From WHSW01 sp963767285 (GTDB taxonomy: Bacteria > Actinomycetota > Thermoleophilia > Solirubrobacterales > 70-9): a stretch of 64,000 nt of DNA. Below, piece after piece: positions 15,388-24,060 of this stretch. The notes beneath the pieces are model-generated. The model was not told the DNA's origin and did not search any database. It saw only the letters and a list, made by a program, of their open reading frames with translations. Within the stretch, counting starts at the first letter, position 1, and each line of letters begins with the position of its first letter. The position numbers and the translations under genes are program-made. The DNA is taken from assembly GCA_963767285.1 (NCBI GenBank), contig CAVYDJ010000004.1, positions 961,470 through 1,025,469 on the forward strand, read 5' to 3'.

Positions 15388-16683
15388 GTGACTGAGAACG
15401 CGCGAGATCTCGACGTCGTCGTCTTCGGCGCCACGGGCGTGACCGGGCGCCAGGTCGCGCGCTACCTGAGCGAGACCGAGGCGCGCTGGGGAGCCGCCGG
15501 GCGCGATCCGGCCAAGCTCGAGCGCACGCTCGCGGAGGTCGGAGCGGCGCCGACCGAGACGCTCCACGCGGAGCTGGAAGACCAGCGCTCGCTGGACGTG
15601 ATGGCCGAGCGCGCGCGGGTGGTCCTCAACCTGGTCGGGCCGTACACCCCCCGCGGGCGCCCGGTCATCGAAGCGTGCGTCGACGGAGGGGCTCATTACG
15701 CCGACCTGACCGGGGAGATCCCCTTCGTCGGCGAGATGGTCGCCCAATTCCATCAGGCGGCCGTCGACGCCGGCGTGAAGATCGTCCAGGTCTGCGGCTT
15801 CGAGGCGTTGCCCCCCGATCTCGCGGTCCTGCTCGCAGCTGAGACCGCCCGCGAGCGTTTCGGCGAGGAGCTGGCCGACGTCGACGTCTCCGTCGCGATC
15901 ACCGGGCGCCCGCCCGGCGCTCCGCGACCCTCGGACATGATCTCCGGCGGGACCTTCCAGAGCATCGCCGAGATGGTCGGCCACCCCAACCCCGGTGCGC
16001 TCACCGACCCCGCCGCGCTCGTGCCCGACCCGCAGCTGGCGGCGGCGATCAGGACGCGCAGCCCGATCGACCTGCGACCTCGTCGCAACGCTCGCGGCGT
16101 CGTGGTCGGGCCGATGGCCCCGGCGCCGTTCATCAACCCCGCGGTCATCCACCGGACCGCGGCGCTCGCGGCCGCCGAGCGGGGGAGCACGACCGAGCCC
16201 TTCCGCTACCGCGAGGGGATCGCGCTCGACGGTTCTCCTCTCACGCTGCCATTCCGCTTCGGGGCGGCCGGTGTGCTTGCCGGCACCCAGGTCGGGATCC
16301 GGGCGCTCACCCGCGCCCGCCCGGCGGTGCGGTCGCGGATCGCGAGCGGCCTGCGCTCGGCGCTTCCCTCGTCGGGGTTCGGCCCGGCGGCCGATCGGCT
16401 CGAGCCCTGGCGCTGGCGCTTCGACGTCGATGCGACGACGACCGGCTCGAACCGCGTCGGGGTCGCCGTCGAGGCCGCCGGACACCCCGGCTACCTCGCG
16501 ACCGCGCGGATGCTGGGCGAGGCGGGGCTGATGATGGCCGAGGAGGGCGTGACGCCCGACCGTGCCGGATGCCTGACGCCGGCACTGGCGCTCGGCACCG
16601 CGGCGCTGGAGCGCTTCGAGCGCGCCCAGATGCGGTTCGCCCTCGCCGAGGGCGCGGTCCTTGCCGAGCAGAGCCCGGTGTGA
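15388..16683 (+). CDS. Saccharopine-dehydrogenase-fold / trans-acting enoyl reductase family protein
   Basis: The 431-residue protein starts with an NADP-binding Rossmann motif (LDVVVFGATGVTGRQVARYL), followed by AGRDPAKLERTLAEVG, RVVLNLVGPYTPRG and DGGAHYADLTGEIPFV. This series is typical of the family containing mycobacterial trans-acting enoyl reductases and saccharopine-dehydrogenase-like proteins. It probably reduces or modifies a lipid or polyketide intermediate, but no polyketide synthase is nearby. The start is GTG 15388, 9 nt after TAGTGT, without a Shine-Dalgarno sequence. Confidence 0.8.
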   Translation: MTENARDLDVVVFGATGVTGRQVARYLSETEARWGAAGRDPAKLERTLAEVGAAPTETLHAELEDQRSLDVMAERARVVLNLVGPYTPRGRPVIEACVDGGAHYADLTGEIPFVGEMVAQFHQAAVDAGVKIVQVCGFEALPPDLAVLLAAETARERFGEELADVDVSVAITGRPPGAPRPSDMISGGTFQSIAEMVGHPNPGALTDPAALVPDPQLAAAIRTRSPIDLRPRRNARGVVVGPMAPAPFINPAVIHRTAALAAAERGSTTEPFRYREGIALDGSPLTLPFRFGAAGVLAGTQVGIRALTRARPAVRSRIASGLRSALPSSGFGPAADRLEPWRWRFDVDATTTGSNRVGVAVEAAGHPGYLATARMLGEAGLMMAEEGVTPDRAGCLTPALALGTAALERFERAQMRFALAEGAVLAEQSPV

Positions 16684-16696
16684 GAGAGTGCGGGGC

Positions 16697-17644
16697 GTGC
16701 GCAAGGGACTCGCACTCAGGCTGACCGTGGCAGGACTGTCGGGGCTGACCGGCCTCGCGATCGCCGCACCCACGGCGCCGGCGTCTCAGCACCTGATGGT
16801 CATCAGCGAGGTGGGCGTCAATATCGGCACGGAGAGGGCGTTCATCGAGCTGCAGATGTACTCGCCCGGCCAGAACTTCGTCAACACGCACCCGGTCAGG
16901 TTCTACGGCGCCACCGGCGGCGTGCAGGCGAGTTTTACCCTTGACGCGGCCCACGGGAGCGCTCCGAACGGCGACAACCAGCGCACGATCCTGGTCGGCG
17001 ACACGGGGACGCTCGGCACGCCCGATTTCATTTACGACCAGCTGAACGACGCGATCAGCGTCCTCGGAGCGGGCGGCGCGGCCTGCTGGGACACGTTCGA
17101 CTGCGTCGCCTGGGGCAACTTCAACAACACCAGCGGCACGCCCCTGCCCTCGCCGACCGGGACGAACGCGCCCGCGATGGCGCTCGGGGAATCGCTGAAC
17201 CGCTCGATCGCGCCCAACTGCGCCACCCTGCTCGAGGCTGGGGACGACACGAACAACGGCACCGACTTCGCGCTCGCCACACCGCCCACGCCCCGCAACA
17301 ACGCGACGGCTCCGACCGAGACCGCCTGCGGCGGTGGCGGCGGAGGGGGCGGTGGCGGCGGAGGGGGTGGCGGCGACACCGAGGCGCCCGAGACCACGAT
17401 CACCAAGCAGCCAAAGGCGAAGACCGAGAAGACGACCGCGAAGTTCAAGTTCGACTCCAGCGAGGCCGGCTCGACGTTCCTGTGCAAGTTCGACAAGAAG
17501 CCGTTCAAGAAGTGCTCCTCGCCGAGCAAGTACAAGAACCTCAAGCCCGGCAAGCACAAGTTCAAGGTCAAGGCGACCGACGCCGCCGGCAACGCCGACC
17601 CGACGCCGGCGAAGGCGAAGTTCAAGGTCCTCGAGAAGGACTAG
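16697..17644 (+). CDS. Secreted lamin-tail-like protein with poly-Gly linker and basic C-terminal domain
   Basis: The 315-residue protein has a signal peptide (about residues 1-30). A beta-rich domain begins HLMVISEVG...AFIELQMYSPGQNFV and resembles lamin-tail/LTD surface domains. A pure Gly linker of about 15 residues follows, then a C-terminal domain of about 85 residues starting PETTITKQPK. That last domain is rich in Lys and Cys and resembles the Ig-like repeats (EAGSTFLCKFDKKPFKKCSS) common in actinobacterial surface proteins. A structural or adhesive role is likely but unproven. I took GTG 16697; GTG 16688 is possible. The last 4 bases overlap the convergent gene. Confidence 0.65.
   Translation: MRKGLALRLTVAGLSGLTGLAIAAPTAPASQHLMVISEVGVNIGTERAFIELQMYSPGQNFVNTHPVRFYGATGGVQASFTLDAAHGSAPNGDNQRTILVGDTGTLGTPDFIYDQLNDAISVLGAGGAACWDTFDCVAWGNFNNTSGTPLPSPTGTNAPAMALGESLNRSIAPNCATLLEAGDDTNNGTDFALATPPTPRNNATAPTETACGGGGGGGGGGGGGGGDTEAPETTITKQPKAKTEKTTAKFKFDSSEAGSTFLCKFDKKPFKKCSSPSKYKNLKPGKHKFKVKATDAAGNADPTPAKAKFKVLEKD
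17326..17377 (+). repeat. GGN low-complexity tract encoding a Gly linker
   Basis: A run of GGC/GGT/GGA/GGG codons encodes about 15 consecutive glycines between two domains of the secreted protein. Tracts like this are prone to slippage. Confidence 0.85.
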
Positions 17645-18594
17645 GTCCCAGCGCCGAGCGCGCTGCGCACGGTCGCGACCAGGGGTGCGCGGTCAACGAC
17701 GACGTCGTGCCAGCGGCACCGGATCAGCTTCCAGCCGGCGCGGCGCAGAGCCGCGTCGCGCGCGGGGTCACGAACGTGGGCGGTGGTGGTGTCGTGATAC
17801 GGACTGTCGGTCTCGACGATCAGCCGGGCGGCCGGCCAGTGGAAGTCGACCTCATACGTGCGATCGCCGGCGTCGACGAGCCGGTTGACGAGCGGACGTG
17901 CGATTCCGCAGGCGACGCATAGGTGGAAGAACCTGGCCTCGGTCTCGCTGCGGGCACGGACGACCTCGGGGTCGAAGGCGGCGAGGATGCCGCGCAACCG
18001 AGCCGTTCCGCGGCGCCCGCGATGGCGGGCCAACAGGATCGTCACCGACCGCAAGTCAAAGAGCTCGAGCCGCTCGGAGGTCTCGACGGCCGCCTCGATC
18101 CCGCGCTGACGCAGCACGGCTGCAAGATCGAGCAGCGTGCGCGAGACCGTCGTACATGGGACCGCGTCGACAATCTCGACTTCGTCGGCCTGGAGTCGCT
18201 CGCCGCTGTGGACGCGCAACCCGCGCCGGTAGCGGCCCGTGCGGATCGGCGCCGTGACATCGATGACCGCGGCCGCCGAATCGCGGATCCCCCGGTGCGC
18301 TGCCGCCGATTGGTAGGAGAGCGCAGCTCCGGGGCCGCATGCCAGCACGGCCGCGAGGAAGTGCCCCTCACGGCGCAGTGAGTCGTGACCGACCGCGAAC
18401 ACGCCCTGGTAGAGCCTCACGAGCCGCTTCGCCCGGACCCAGGCCCGCACCGTGTCGGGGCTCACTCCGGCGGCCGCCAACTGCCACAGAGCCACCACGC
18501 CGTGCTGCTTCGCGGCAAGTTCGACAGCGACCTCCCACCCGCGAGTGGTTGAAAACGTTGCGTAGTTCACCGAAATCAACCCGTCGCGGGACAT
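17641..18594 (-). CDS. AbiEi-like HTH plus DUF559 endonuclease-like protein
   Basis: The protein is 317 residues from ATG 18594; a GTG at 18612 would add six. The N-terminus (GVVALWQLAAAGVSPDTVRAWVRAKRLVRLYQGVFAVG) is the winged-helix domain often labelled AbiEi-type antitoxin N-terminal. The C-terminus is a DUF559 Vsr-like fold with YEVDFHWPAARLIVETDS and a later GWKLIRCRWHDVV, i.e. the D...ExD pattern of PD-(D/E)xK nucleases. Such genes are common, scattered and often horizontally acquired in actinobacteria. No toxin partner is adjacent, and function is unknown. Confidence 0.8.
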   Translation of the reverse strand: MSRDGLISVNYATFSTTRGWEVAVELAAKQHGVVALWQLAAAGVSPDTVRAWVRAKRLVRLYQGVFAVGHDSLRREGHFLAAVLACGPGAALSYQSAAAHRGIRDSAAAVIDVTAPIRTGRYRRGLRVHSGERLQADEVEIVDAVPCTTVSRTLLDLAAVLRQRGIEAAVETSERLELFDLRSVTILLARHRGRRGTARLRGILAAFDPEVVRARSETEARFFHLCVACGIARPLVNRLVDAGDRTYEVDFHWPAARLIVETDSPYHDTTTAHVRDPARDAALRRAGWKLIRCRWHDVVVDRAPLVATVRSALGAGT

Positions 18595-18648
18595 GCGGAG
18601 AGCGTCGGGCACCGGAGCGCGCGGGTCTACACGCGAACGTGTCGGATG

Positions 18649-19067
18649 TCAGGCGGTGGTGTGGCCGCGAACGTTCTTCAGTTGGATGAGCTCGCCCTGG
18701 AACGTCGTTACGTAGAGGTTGCGTCGCCCGAATCCTGCGCCGCCCCCGTTCGCCGCCACGTAGAGCCGGTCGTGGGCGTCGCGCGTGAGGCCGTCCAGGC
18801 CGGCGGCGACGCAGCGATCCGTCGGGCAGGAAGGTCAGCCCGCCGGGCGCGCGGTCCCGTCGACCAGCACCTGCGGCTCGGCGTGGCGGCGGTCCATGCG
18901 CAGCAGCTGCCCCGCGTCGGCGTCGGTGAAGAACAGCCGGCCGCGGTCGTCGGCGATCACCGACTCGAGCGTGCCGAGGCCGCTGAGGAGCGTGCGCGTG
19001 TCCGGCAGGCGCTCAGACACGCCACCGCGCCCGCGCAGAGCAGCGCCCGGCGCCCCCACCCCCGCAT
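18649..19067 (-). pseudogene. Decayed SMP-30/gluconolactonase-like lipoprotein gene
   Basis: Reading from ATG 19067, which overlaps the fadD stop as TGATG, gives a lipoprotein-like start (RRALLCAGAVACLSAC) that soon ends in that frame. A second frame continues with LSGLGTLESVIADDRGRLFFTD and LVDG. A third frame holds GGLTFLPDGSL. The second frame then resumes with AAGLDGLTRDAHDRLYVAANGGG and ends NLYVTTFQGELIQLKN, as in intact SMP-30-like propellers. So there are at least three frame changes, and most of the middle blades are missing. At about 415 bases against roughly 900 for an intact gene, I read it as a true remnant rather than a sequencing slip. Confidence 0.75.
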
Positions 19068-20887
19068 CAGCCCGCGTAGAGCTCCTCGATCTCGTCGCCG
19101 TACTTCTCCGAGATCGGCTTGCGCTTCAGCTTCATCGTCGGGGTGAGCTCGTCGCCGCCTGGCTGCCAGTCCGTCGGCAGGATCGTGAACTTCTTGATCT
19201 GCTCGACCCGCGAGAGCTTTGCGTTCGCCGCGTCGACGCCCTCCTGGACCGCTGCGATCAGCTTCTCCTCCGACGCCAGGTCCTCGATCGAGCTGTCCTC
19301 GAATCCGTTCTGCTTCGCCCATACCGGCGCGAAGTCGGGATCGAGGGTGATCAGCGCGACGTTGTAGGAGCGCGCGTCGCCGATCGCGACCGCCTGGCCG
19401 ATCAGCGGGCTCGCCGCCTTCACGTGCGACTCGATGTTGGCGGGCGACATGTTCTTGCCCGCCGCATTGATGATCAGCTCCTTCTTGCGGTCGACGATCT
19501 TCAGGTAGCCGTCGGCGTCGAGCTCGCCGATGTCCCCGGTCGCCAGCCAGCCGTCGTCGTCGATCGTCTCGGCCGTCTTGTCGGGCATGTTCCGATACCC
19601 CGCCATGTTCACGTCGCCCTTGACCATGATCTCGCCGTCCTCGGCGAGCTTGATCTCGACCCCGGGCACGGGTGGGCCGACGGTGCCGAGCTTGATCTTC
19701 TCCGGCGGGTTGATCGTCGCCGTCCCGCAGGTCTCGGACATCCCCCAGAGCTCGCCGAGCGGGATCCCGATCGCGTGGAAGAACTCGAGCACCTCCAGCG
19801 GCGTCGGGGCCGCGCCGACGTTGACGGCGATCACCTCGTCGAGCCCCAGCTGCGCGCGCAGCTTCGAGAACATCTTGTCGTCCGCTTCGGCCACCGCCGC
19901 CGCAAGCTCCTCCGGCACCTCCTCGCCCGCCTGTTCGAGGCGAACCTTCTTCAGTCCCGCCTCGACGGCCTGGCGCGCCTGTTCTCCCTGCTCGCCGGGC
20001 ATGTTGGCCAGGCTGGAGTCCAGCGCCGACTTCAGCTTCTCCCAGATCCGCGGGACGGCGAAGAACCAGGTTGGGCGCACCACCGGCAGATACGCGACGA
20101 TCTCGCGCGGATTCGGGCAGACGTAGACCGTGCAGCCGCGGATCACCGGCAGGTAGTAGTTGGCGCCGCGCTCGGCGATGTGTGCCGCGGGCAGCCAGGA
20201 GATGACCTTCGCGCCACGGTCCGGGAAGTCGACGATGTCCTCGACCGAGCCGGTGAGCATCATCAGGTTGCGGTGCGTGAGCTGGACGCCCTTGGGCGGA
20301 CCGGTGGTGCCCGACGTGTAGATCAGGGTCAGGAAGTCGTCGGGACCGATCGCAGCCACGGCTTCGCTCGTGTCGAAGTCGGGGTCGAGGGCCTCCAGCG
20401 ACTCGAGGGTGTGGTCACCGCCGTCCCCGTCGATCACGACGAGCATCTCGACCTTCGGCAGGTCCTCGCGCGCCTTGTTGAAGACGTCGAGGAACTCCTT
20501 TTCGACGATCGCCACCTTCGCCTCGGCGTCGGAGACCACGTACTGGATCTGCTCGGGCGACGACGTCTGGTAGATCGAGAACGGAACGGCGCCCAGCGAG
20601 ACGGCGGCGAGGTCGATCGGGATGAACTCCGTGCGGTTGTTGAGCATGATCGCCACCGTGTCGCCCTTGGCGACACCGAGGGCGGCCAGCCCGCCGGCGA
20701 TCCGTGCGACCTTGGCGCGGACCTCGTTCCAGGTCAGCACGACCTCGTCGTCGCCCCCGCCCATCCGGATCGCCGGGTCGTCGCCGATCCGATCGACGGT
20801 GGCCTCGAACGCGAGCGCCAGGTTCTGCGCGTACAGGTCCCGTGCCGGCCCGCCACTCGCGTAGCGCTCCGTGGTCGTCGCCTCCAT
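19067..20887 (-). CDS. fadD: Long-chain fatty-acid-CoA ligase (AMP-forming)
   Basis: The 606-residue acyl-adenylate-forming enzyme has the AMP-binding loop LIYTSGTTGPPKGV, the A5-like LWGMSETCGT and the C-terminal motif GWLATGDIGELDADGYLKIVDRKKELI. It activates fatty acids with ATP and CoA, feeding lipid synthesis or beta-oxidation. It resembles the FadD15 type that ends with a conserved lysine-containing cap domain. ATG 20887 follows a strong GGAGGAGAG ribosome binding site. The stop overlaps the start of the decayed downstream gene by one base. Confidence 0.93.
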   Translation of the reverse strand: MEATTTERYASGGPARDLYAQNLALAFEATVDRIGDDPAIRMGGGDDEVVLTWNEVRAKVARIAGGLAALGVAKGDTVAIMLNNRTEFIPIDLAAVSLGAVPFSIYQTSSPEQIQYVVSDAEAKVAIVEKEFLDVFNKAREDLPKVEMLVVIDGDGGDHTLESLEALDPDFDTSEAVAAIGPDDFLTLIYTSGTTGPPKGVQLTHRNLMMLTGSVEDIVDFPDRGAKVISWLPAAHIAERGANYYLPVIRGCTVYVCPNPREIVAYLPVVRPTWFFAVPRIWEKLKSALDSSLANMPGEQGEQARQAVEAGLKKVRLEQAGEEVPEELAAAVAEADDKMFSKLRAQLGLDEVIAVNVGAAPTPLEVLEFFHAIGIPLGELWGMSETCGTATINPPEKIKLGTVGPPVPGVEIKLAEDGEIMVKGDVNMAGYRNMPDKTAETIDDDGWLATGDIGELDADGYLKIVDRKKELIINAAGKNMSPANIESHVKAASPLIGQAVAIGDARSYNVALITLDPDFAPVWAKQNGFEDSSIEDLASEEKLIAAVQEGVDAANAKLSRVEQIKKFTILPTDWQPGGDELTPTMKLKRKPISEKYGDEIEELYAG

Positions 20888-20963
20888 CTCTCCTCCTCGG
20901 AAGATTCCCGACTACACAGGGAAACCTACCGTGAGCAGGGGGCTACGGCGACCGTGCCCTGTC

Positions 20964-22067
20964 TCAGCGAATCTCGAAGCCCTCGCCGGACAATCGGCCG
21001 ATGTCGTTGGATAACCCGATCGCGAACAGCATCAGCACGAGCGCGAAGCCGACCACCGACGCGCGCTCCATGGTCCGCAGCGAAACCGGGCGGCCGCGGA
21101 ACTTCTCAACGAGCGCCCAGAAGATGTGCCCGCCGTCGAGCGGCAGGAACGGGAACAGGTTGATCACCGCCAGCGAGAGGCTGATCAGGGCGAGCACGTA
21201 GAGCGCCTGGCGGGTGTCGAACTCGATCGACTGGCGGGTGACCTCGTAGCTGCCGACGATTCCCGAGATCTCCTTGCGCTGCTCGGCGTCGAAGATCCGC
21301 CCGACGATCCCGACCGTCGACGAGGTCACCTCCCACATCCGGTCGACCGCGAAGTCGGCCGAGCTCGAGACCGAGCGGTCGGCCGGGACCAGTCCGGCGC
21401 CCACGAAGGAAAAGCCGAACCGGAAGCGCTCGGCCTCGGCGTCGTAGAACGGGCGCACGTGGATCGTCTGCGTCTCGCCGTCGCGGCTGACCACGATCGC
21501 AATGGCCTCCGTGGCCCGGCAGCCGTCCACCTCGACGTCGCCGGCGCAGTGGGCGTCGCCCAGCGCGGCGACGAGGCGATCGGCCTGCTCCTCCGGGCTG
21601 CCCGCCCCGGCGCTGACGCCGTTGATGGACAGCACCTGGTCGTCGGTCTCCAGGTGCGTGGCAGCGGGAGTGCCGGACTCGACGTTGTCAACCGCGACCG
21701 CGGTCGCCTTCTCGAGCGTGAACCCGAGCGCGAAGAGGATGACGAAGGCGATCACGAAGTTGACGAACGGGCCGGCCGAGATCACCACGATCCGCTTCCA
21801 GACGGCCATCCTCGAGTACGCGCGCGGAGCGACCTCGGGGTCGAGCTCCTCCTCCGGGTTCATGCCGGTGATCTTCACGAAGCCCCCGAGCGGGATCGCG
21901 CCGATCCCGTACTCGGTCTCCCCTCGCTTGAAGCTCCACAGCTTCGGCGGAAAGAAGAGGAAAAAGCGCTCGACTCGCATCCCGACCGCCTTCGCGGCAG
22001 CGAAGTGGCCGGCCTCGTGGGCGATGATCAGGAAGGCGAAGCCGGCGAAGGCGAGGATCCAGCTCAC
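20964..22067 (-). CDS. rseP: RseP-type site-2 zinc metalloprotease (M50)
   Basis: The 367-residue intramembrane protease has HEAGH in the first helix (about residues 15-19), the periplasmic PDZ region in the middle, and LPLDGGH in the third membrane segment carrying the remaining zinc Asp. The family cleaves anti-sigma factors and signal-peptide remnants within the membrane. GTG 22067 overlaps the dxr stop as GTGA, which fixes the start. The dxr-rseP order is conserved across actinobacteria. The PDZ region includes an insertion with two Cys (AHCAGDVEVDGCRA) that may form a disulfide. Confidence 0.95.
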   Translation of the reverse strand: MSWILAFAGFAFLIIAHEAGHFAAAKAVGMRVERFFLFFPPKLWSFKRGETEYGIGAIPLGGFVKITGMNPEEELDPEVAPRAYSRMAVWKRIVVISAGPFVNFVIAFVILFALGFTLEKATAVAVDNVESGTPAATHLETDDQVLSINGVSAGAGSPEEQADRLVAALGDAHCAGDVEVDGCRATEAIAIVVSRDGETQTIHVRPFYDAEAERFRFGFSFVGAGLVPADRSVSSSADFAVDRMWEVTSSTVGIVGRIFDAEQRKEISGIVGSYEVTRQSIEFDTRQALYVLALISLSLAVINLFPFLPLDGGHIFWALVEKFRGRPVSLRTMERASVVGFALVLMLFAIGLSNDIGRLSGEGFEIR

Positions 22068-23215
22068 GCGGTTGCCCCCTGCGCGACGAACCGCTCCGCC
22101 AGCGAGCGTGCCGCCGCGTCGCACTCGAACAGCTGCTCGAAGTGGGCGATCGGGGTCGCGTCGGTGCGGTCGAGGACACCCTCGATCACCTCGGGGATCG
22201 CCGTGAACGGGATCCGGCCGTCGAGGAAGGCGGCGACCGCGACCTCGTCGGCGGCGTTGAGCGCGCAGGGCGCCGTGCCACCGGCGATGCCGGCCTCGCG
22301 CGCGAGTCGCAGGCAGGCGAACGTCTCGAGGTCCGGCGGCTCGAACTCCAGCCGGCCGGCCTCGGCAAGGTCGAGCTTTGGCACCGTGACGTCGGCGCGC
22401 TCCGGGAAGTGCAGCGCGTAGGAGATCGGGACCCGCATGTCGGGCAGGCCGAGGTGGGCGAGCTGGGCGCCGTCGTTGAGCTCGATCAGCGAATGGACGA
22501 TCGACTGGGGGTGGACGACGACGTCGATCCGCTCGTAGTCGACACCGAACAGGTGATGGGCCTCGATCACCTCGAGCCCCTTGTTCATCAGCGTCGCGGA
22601 ATCGATCGTGATCCGCCCTCCCATATCCCACGTCGGATGCGCGAGTGCTTCGGCGACCGTCACCCGGTCGAGGTTCGTGCGGCCGCGAAACGGCCCCCCT
22701 GACGCGGTCAGGATCAGGCGGTCGACCGTGCCGGGGCCCTCCCCCTGCAGGAGCTGGAAGATCGCCGAGTGCTCGGAGTCGACCGGGAGGATCCGCGCCC
22801 GCGTCCCCTCGGCGAGGGCGGTGACCAGCTCGCCGCCGACGACCAGGCTCTCCTTGTTGGCCAGCGCCAGGTCGATTCCCTCGCTGAGCGCGACGATCGT
22901 CGGCCCCAGCCCGGCGGTGCCGACGATCGCGTTCAGGACCAGGTCGGCCCCGGTCGAGGCGATCAGCTCCCGCACACCCGCGTCGCCGGCCAGGACCCGG
23001 ACGCCGTCGAGCTCCGCGCGCGCCCGCTCGGCGGCCTCGGGATCGGTGAGCGCGACCGCGGTGACGCGGCAGTCGCGCGCCTGAGCGGCAAGGCGCTCCC
23101 AGTTCGTCGCGGCCGAAAGGCCGGCGATTTCGAGCTCCGACGAACCGGCGACGACGTCGAGTGCCTGCTCGCCGATCGACCCGGTGGAGCCCAGGATCAG
23201 GACCCGTTTGGCCAC
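22064..23215 (-). CDS. dxr: 1-deoxy-D-xylulose 5-phosphate reductoisomerase
   Basis: This 383-residue enzyme of the MEP pathway converts DXP to MEP with NADPH. The N-terminal GSTGSIGEQALDV binds NADPH. The metal/substrate loop contains PVDSEHSAIFQ and TASGGPFRG, and a conserved NKGLEVIEAHHLF follows. The start is GTG 23215, with TACCCT exactly 6 nt upstream and no Shine-Dalgarno sequence. The promoter lies back to back with that of nfo. Confidence 0.97.
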   Translation of the reverse strand: MAKRVLILGSTGSIGEQALDVVAGSSELEIAGLSAATNWERLAAQARDCRVTAVALTDPEAAERARAELDGVRVLAGDAGVRELIASTGADLVLNAIVGTAGLGPTIVALSEGIDLALANKESLVVGGELVTALAEGTRARILPVDSEHSAIFQLLQGEGPGTVDRLILTASGGPFRGRTNLDRVTVAEALAHPTWDMGGRITIDSATLMNKGLEVIEAHHLFGVDYERIDVVVHPQSIVHSLIELNDGAQLAHLGLPDMRVPISYALHFPERADVTVPKLDLAEAGRLEFEPPDLETFACLRLAREAGIAGGTAPCALNAADEVAVAAFLDGRIPFTAIPEVIEGVLDRTDATPIAHFEQLFECDAAARSLAERFVAQGATA

Positions 23216-23260
23216 CGACGCAGGGTAGCGCCGGGCCTTACGGGTTCATAAGCTCGGGAT

Positions 23261-24055
23261 GTGGCCTCGCAAGGAACCAGGATCGGTGCCCACGTCGGGC
23301 GCGAAAAGCCGCTCGAGACGGCAGCGGAGCTGGGCGCCGACTGCCTGCAGATCTTCCTCTCCGACCCCGGATCGTGGAAAAAGCCCCCGCCCCACCCCGA
23401 CGCCGAGGCAATTCGCGCGAGCGAGATCGACCTCTACGTCCACGCGCCGTACCTGATCAACGTCTGCTCGCCGAAGCCGAACGTCCGCTACGGCTCGCGC
23501 AAGATCCTGCAGCAGACCTGCGACGCCGCCGCCGACGTCGGCGCCGCGGCGGTGATCGTCCACGGTGGCCACGCGGAGGACGACATCGGCGAGGGGCCCG
23601 GGCGCTGGCTGCGCTCCCTGGAGCTGCTCGAATCCGACGTCAAGGTCCTGGTCGAGAACACGGCCGGCGGCGAGAACGCGGTCGCGCGACGCTTCGACGC
23701 CCTCGCGCGGCTGTGGGAGGCGATCGGCGACGCCGATCACGGCATCGACCTCGGCTTCTGCTTCGACACCTGCCACGCCCATGCCGCGGGCGAGGAGCTC
23801 TCCGACGCGGTTGAGCGGGCGCTCGCGATCACCGGCGGAATCGACCTCCTGCACGCCAACGACTCGCGCGACCCGGCCGGCACGGGCGCCGACCGCCACG
23901 AGCGCCTCGGCGAGGGCCAGGTCGACCCTGGCGCACTGCGCGCCATGATCGCCGCCGCCGCGAAGTCCGGGGCTCCGGTCGTGGTCGAGACGCCCGGACC
24001 CCTGGCGGGCCTGCGCGCCGACCTGGACTACGTGCGCGCAGCGATCGCCGGCTGA
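23261..24055 (+). CDS. nfo: Deoxyribonuclease IV (AP endonuclease, Nfo family)
   Basis: The 264-residue TIM-barrel enzyme cuts 5' of abasic sites during base-excision repair. The zinc-ligand motifs are all visible: YVHAPYLIN, VIVHGGHAED, VLVENTAGG, GFCFDTCHAHAAG and HANDSRDPAGTGADRHERLGEG. GTG 23261 follows TAAGCT by 6 nt, a leaderless pattern. It ends 5 bases before the convergent 1068-residue secreted protein gene. Confidence 0.95.
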   Translation: MASQGTRIGAHVGREKPLETAAELGADCLQIFLSDPGSWKKPPPHPDAEAIRASEIDLYVHAPYLINVCSPKPNVRYGSRKILQQTCDAAADVGAAAVIVHGGHAEDDIGEGPGRWLRSLELLESDVKVLVENTAGGENAVARRFDALARLWEAIGDADHGIDLGFCFDTCHAHAAGEELSDAVERALAITGGIDLLHANDSRDPAGTGADRHERLGEGQVDPGALRAMIAAAAKSGAPVVVETPGPLAGLRADLDYVRAAIAG

Positions 24056-24060
24056 TCGAC

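Noticed and set aside
17326..17377. GGN repeat as a CRISPR-like or mobile repeat
   Set aside because: It is an in-frame Gly linker of a secreted protein with no spacer structure.
17641..18594. Type IV toxin-antitoxin system
   Set aside because: Only the AbiEi-like HTH plus DUF559 protein is present. No nucleotidyltransferase toxin is adjacent.
20904..20922. TTCCC...GGGAA inverted repeat upstream of fadD as a fatty-acid regulator operator
   Set aside because: Arms of five bases in this GC-rich background are too weak to support a claim.
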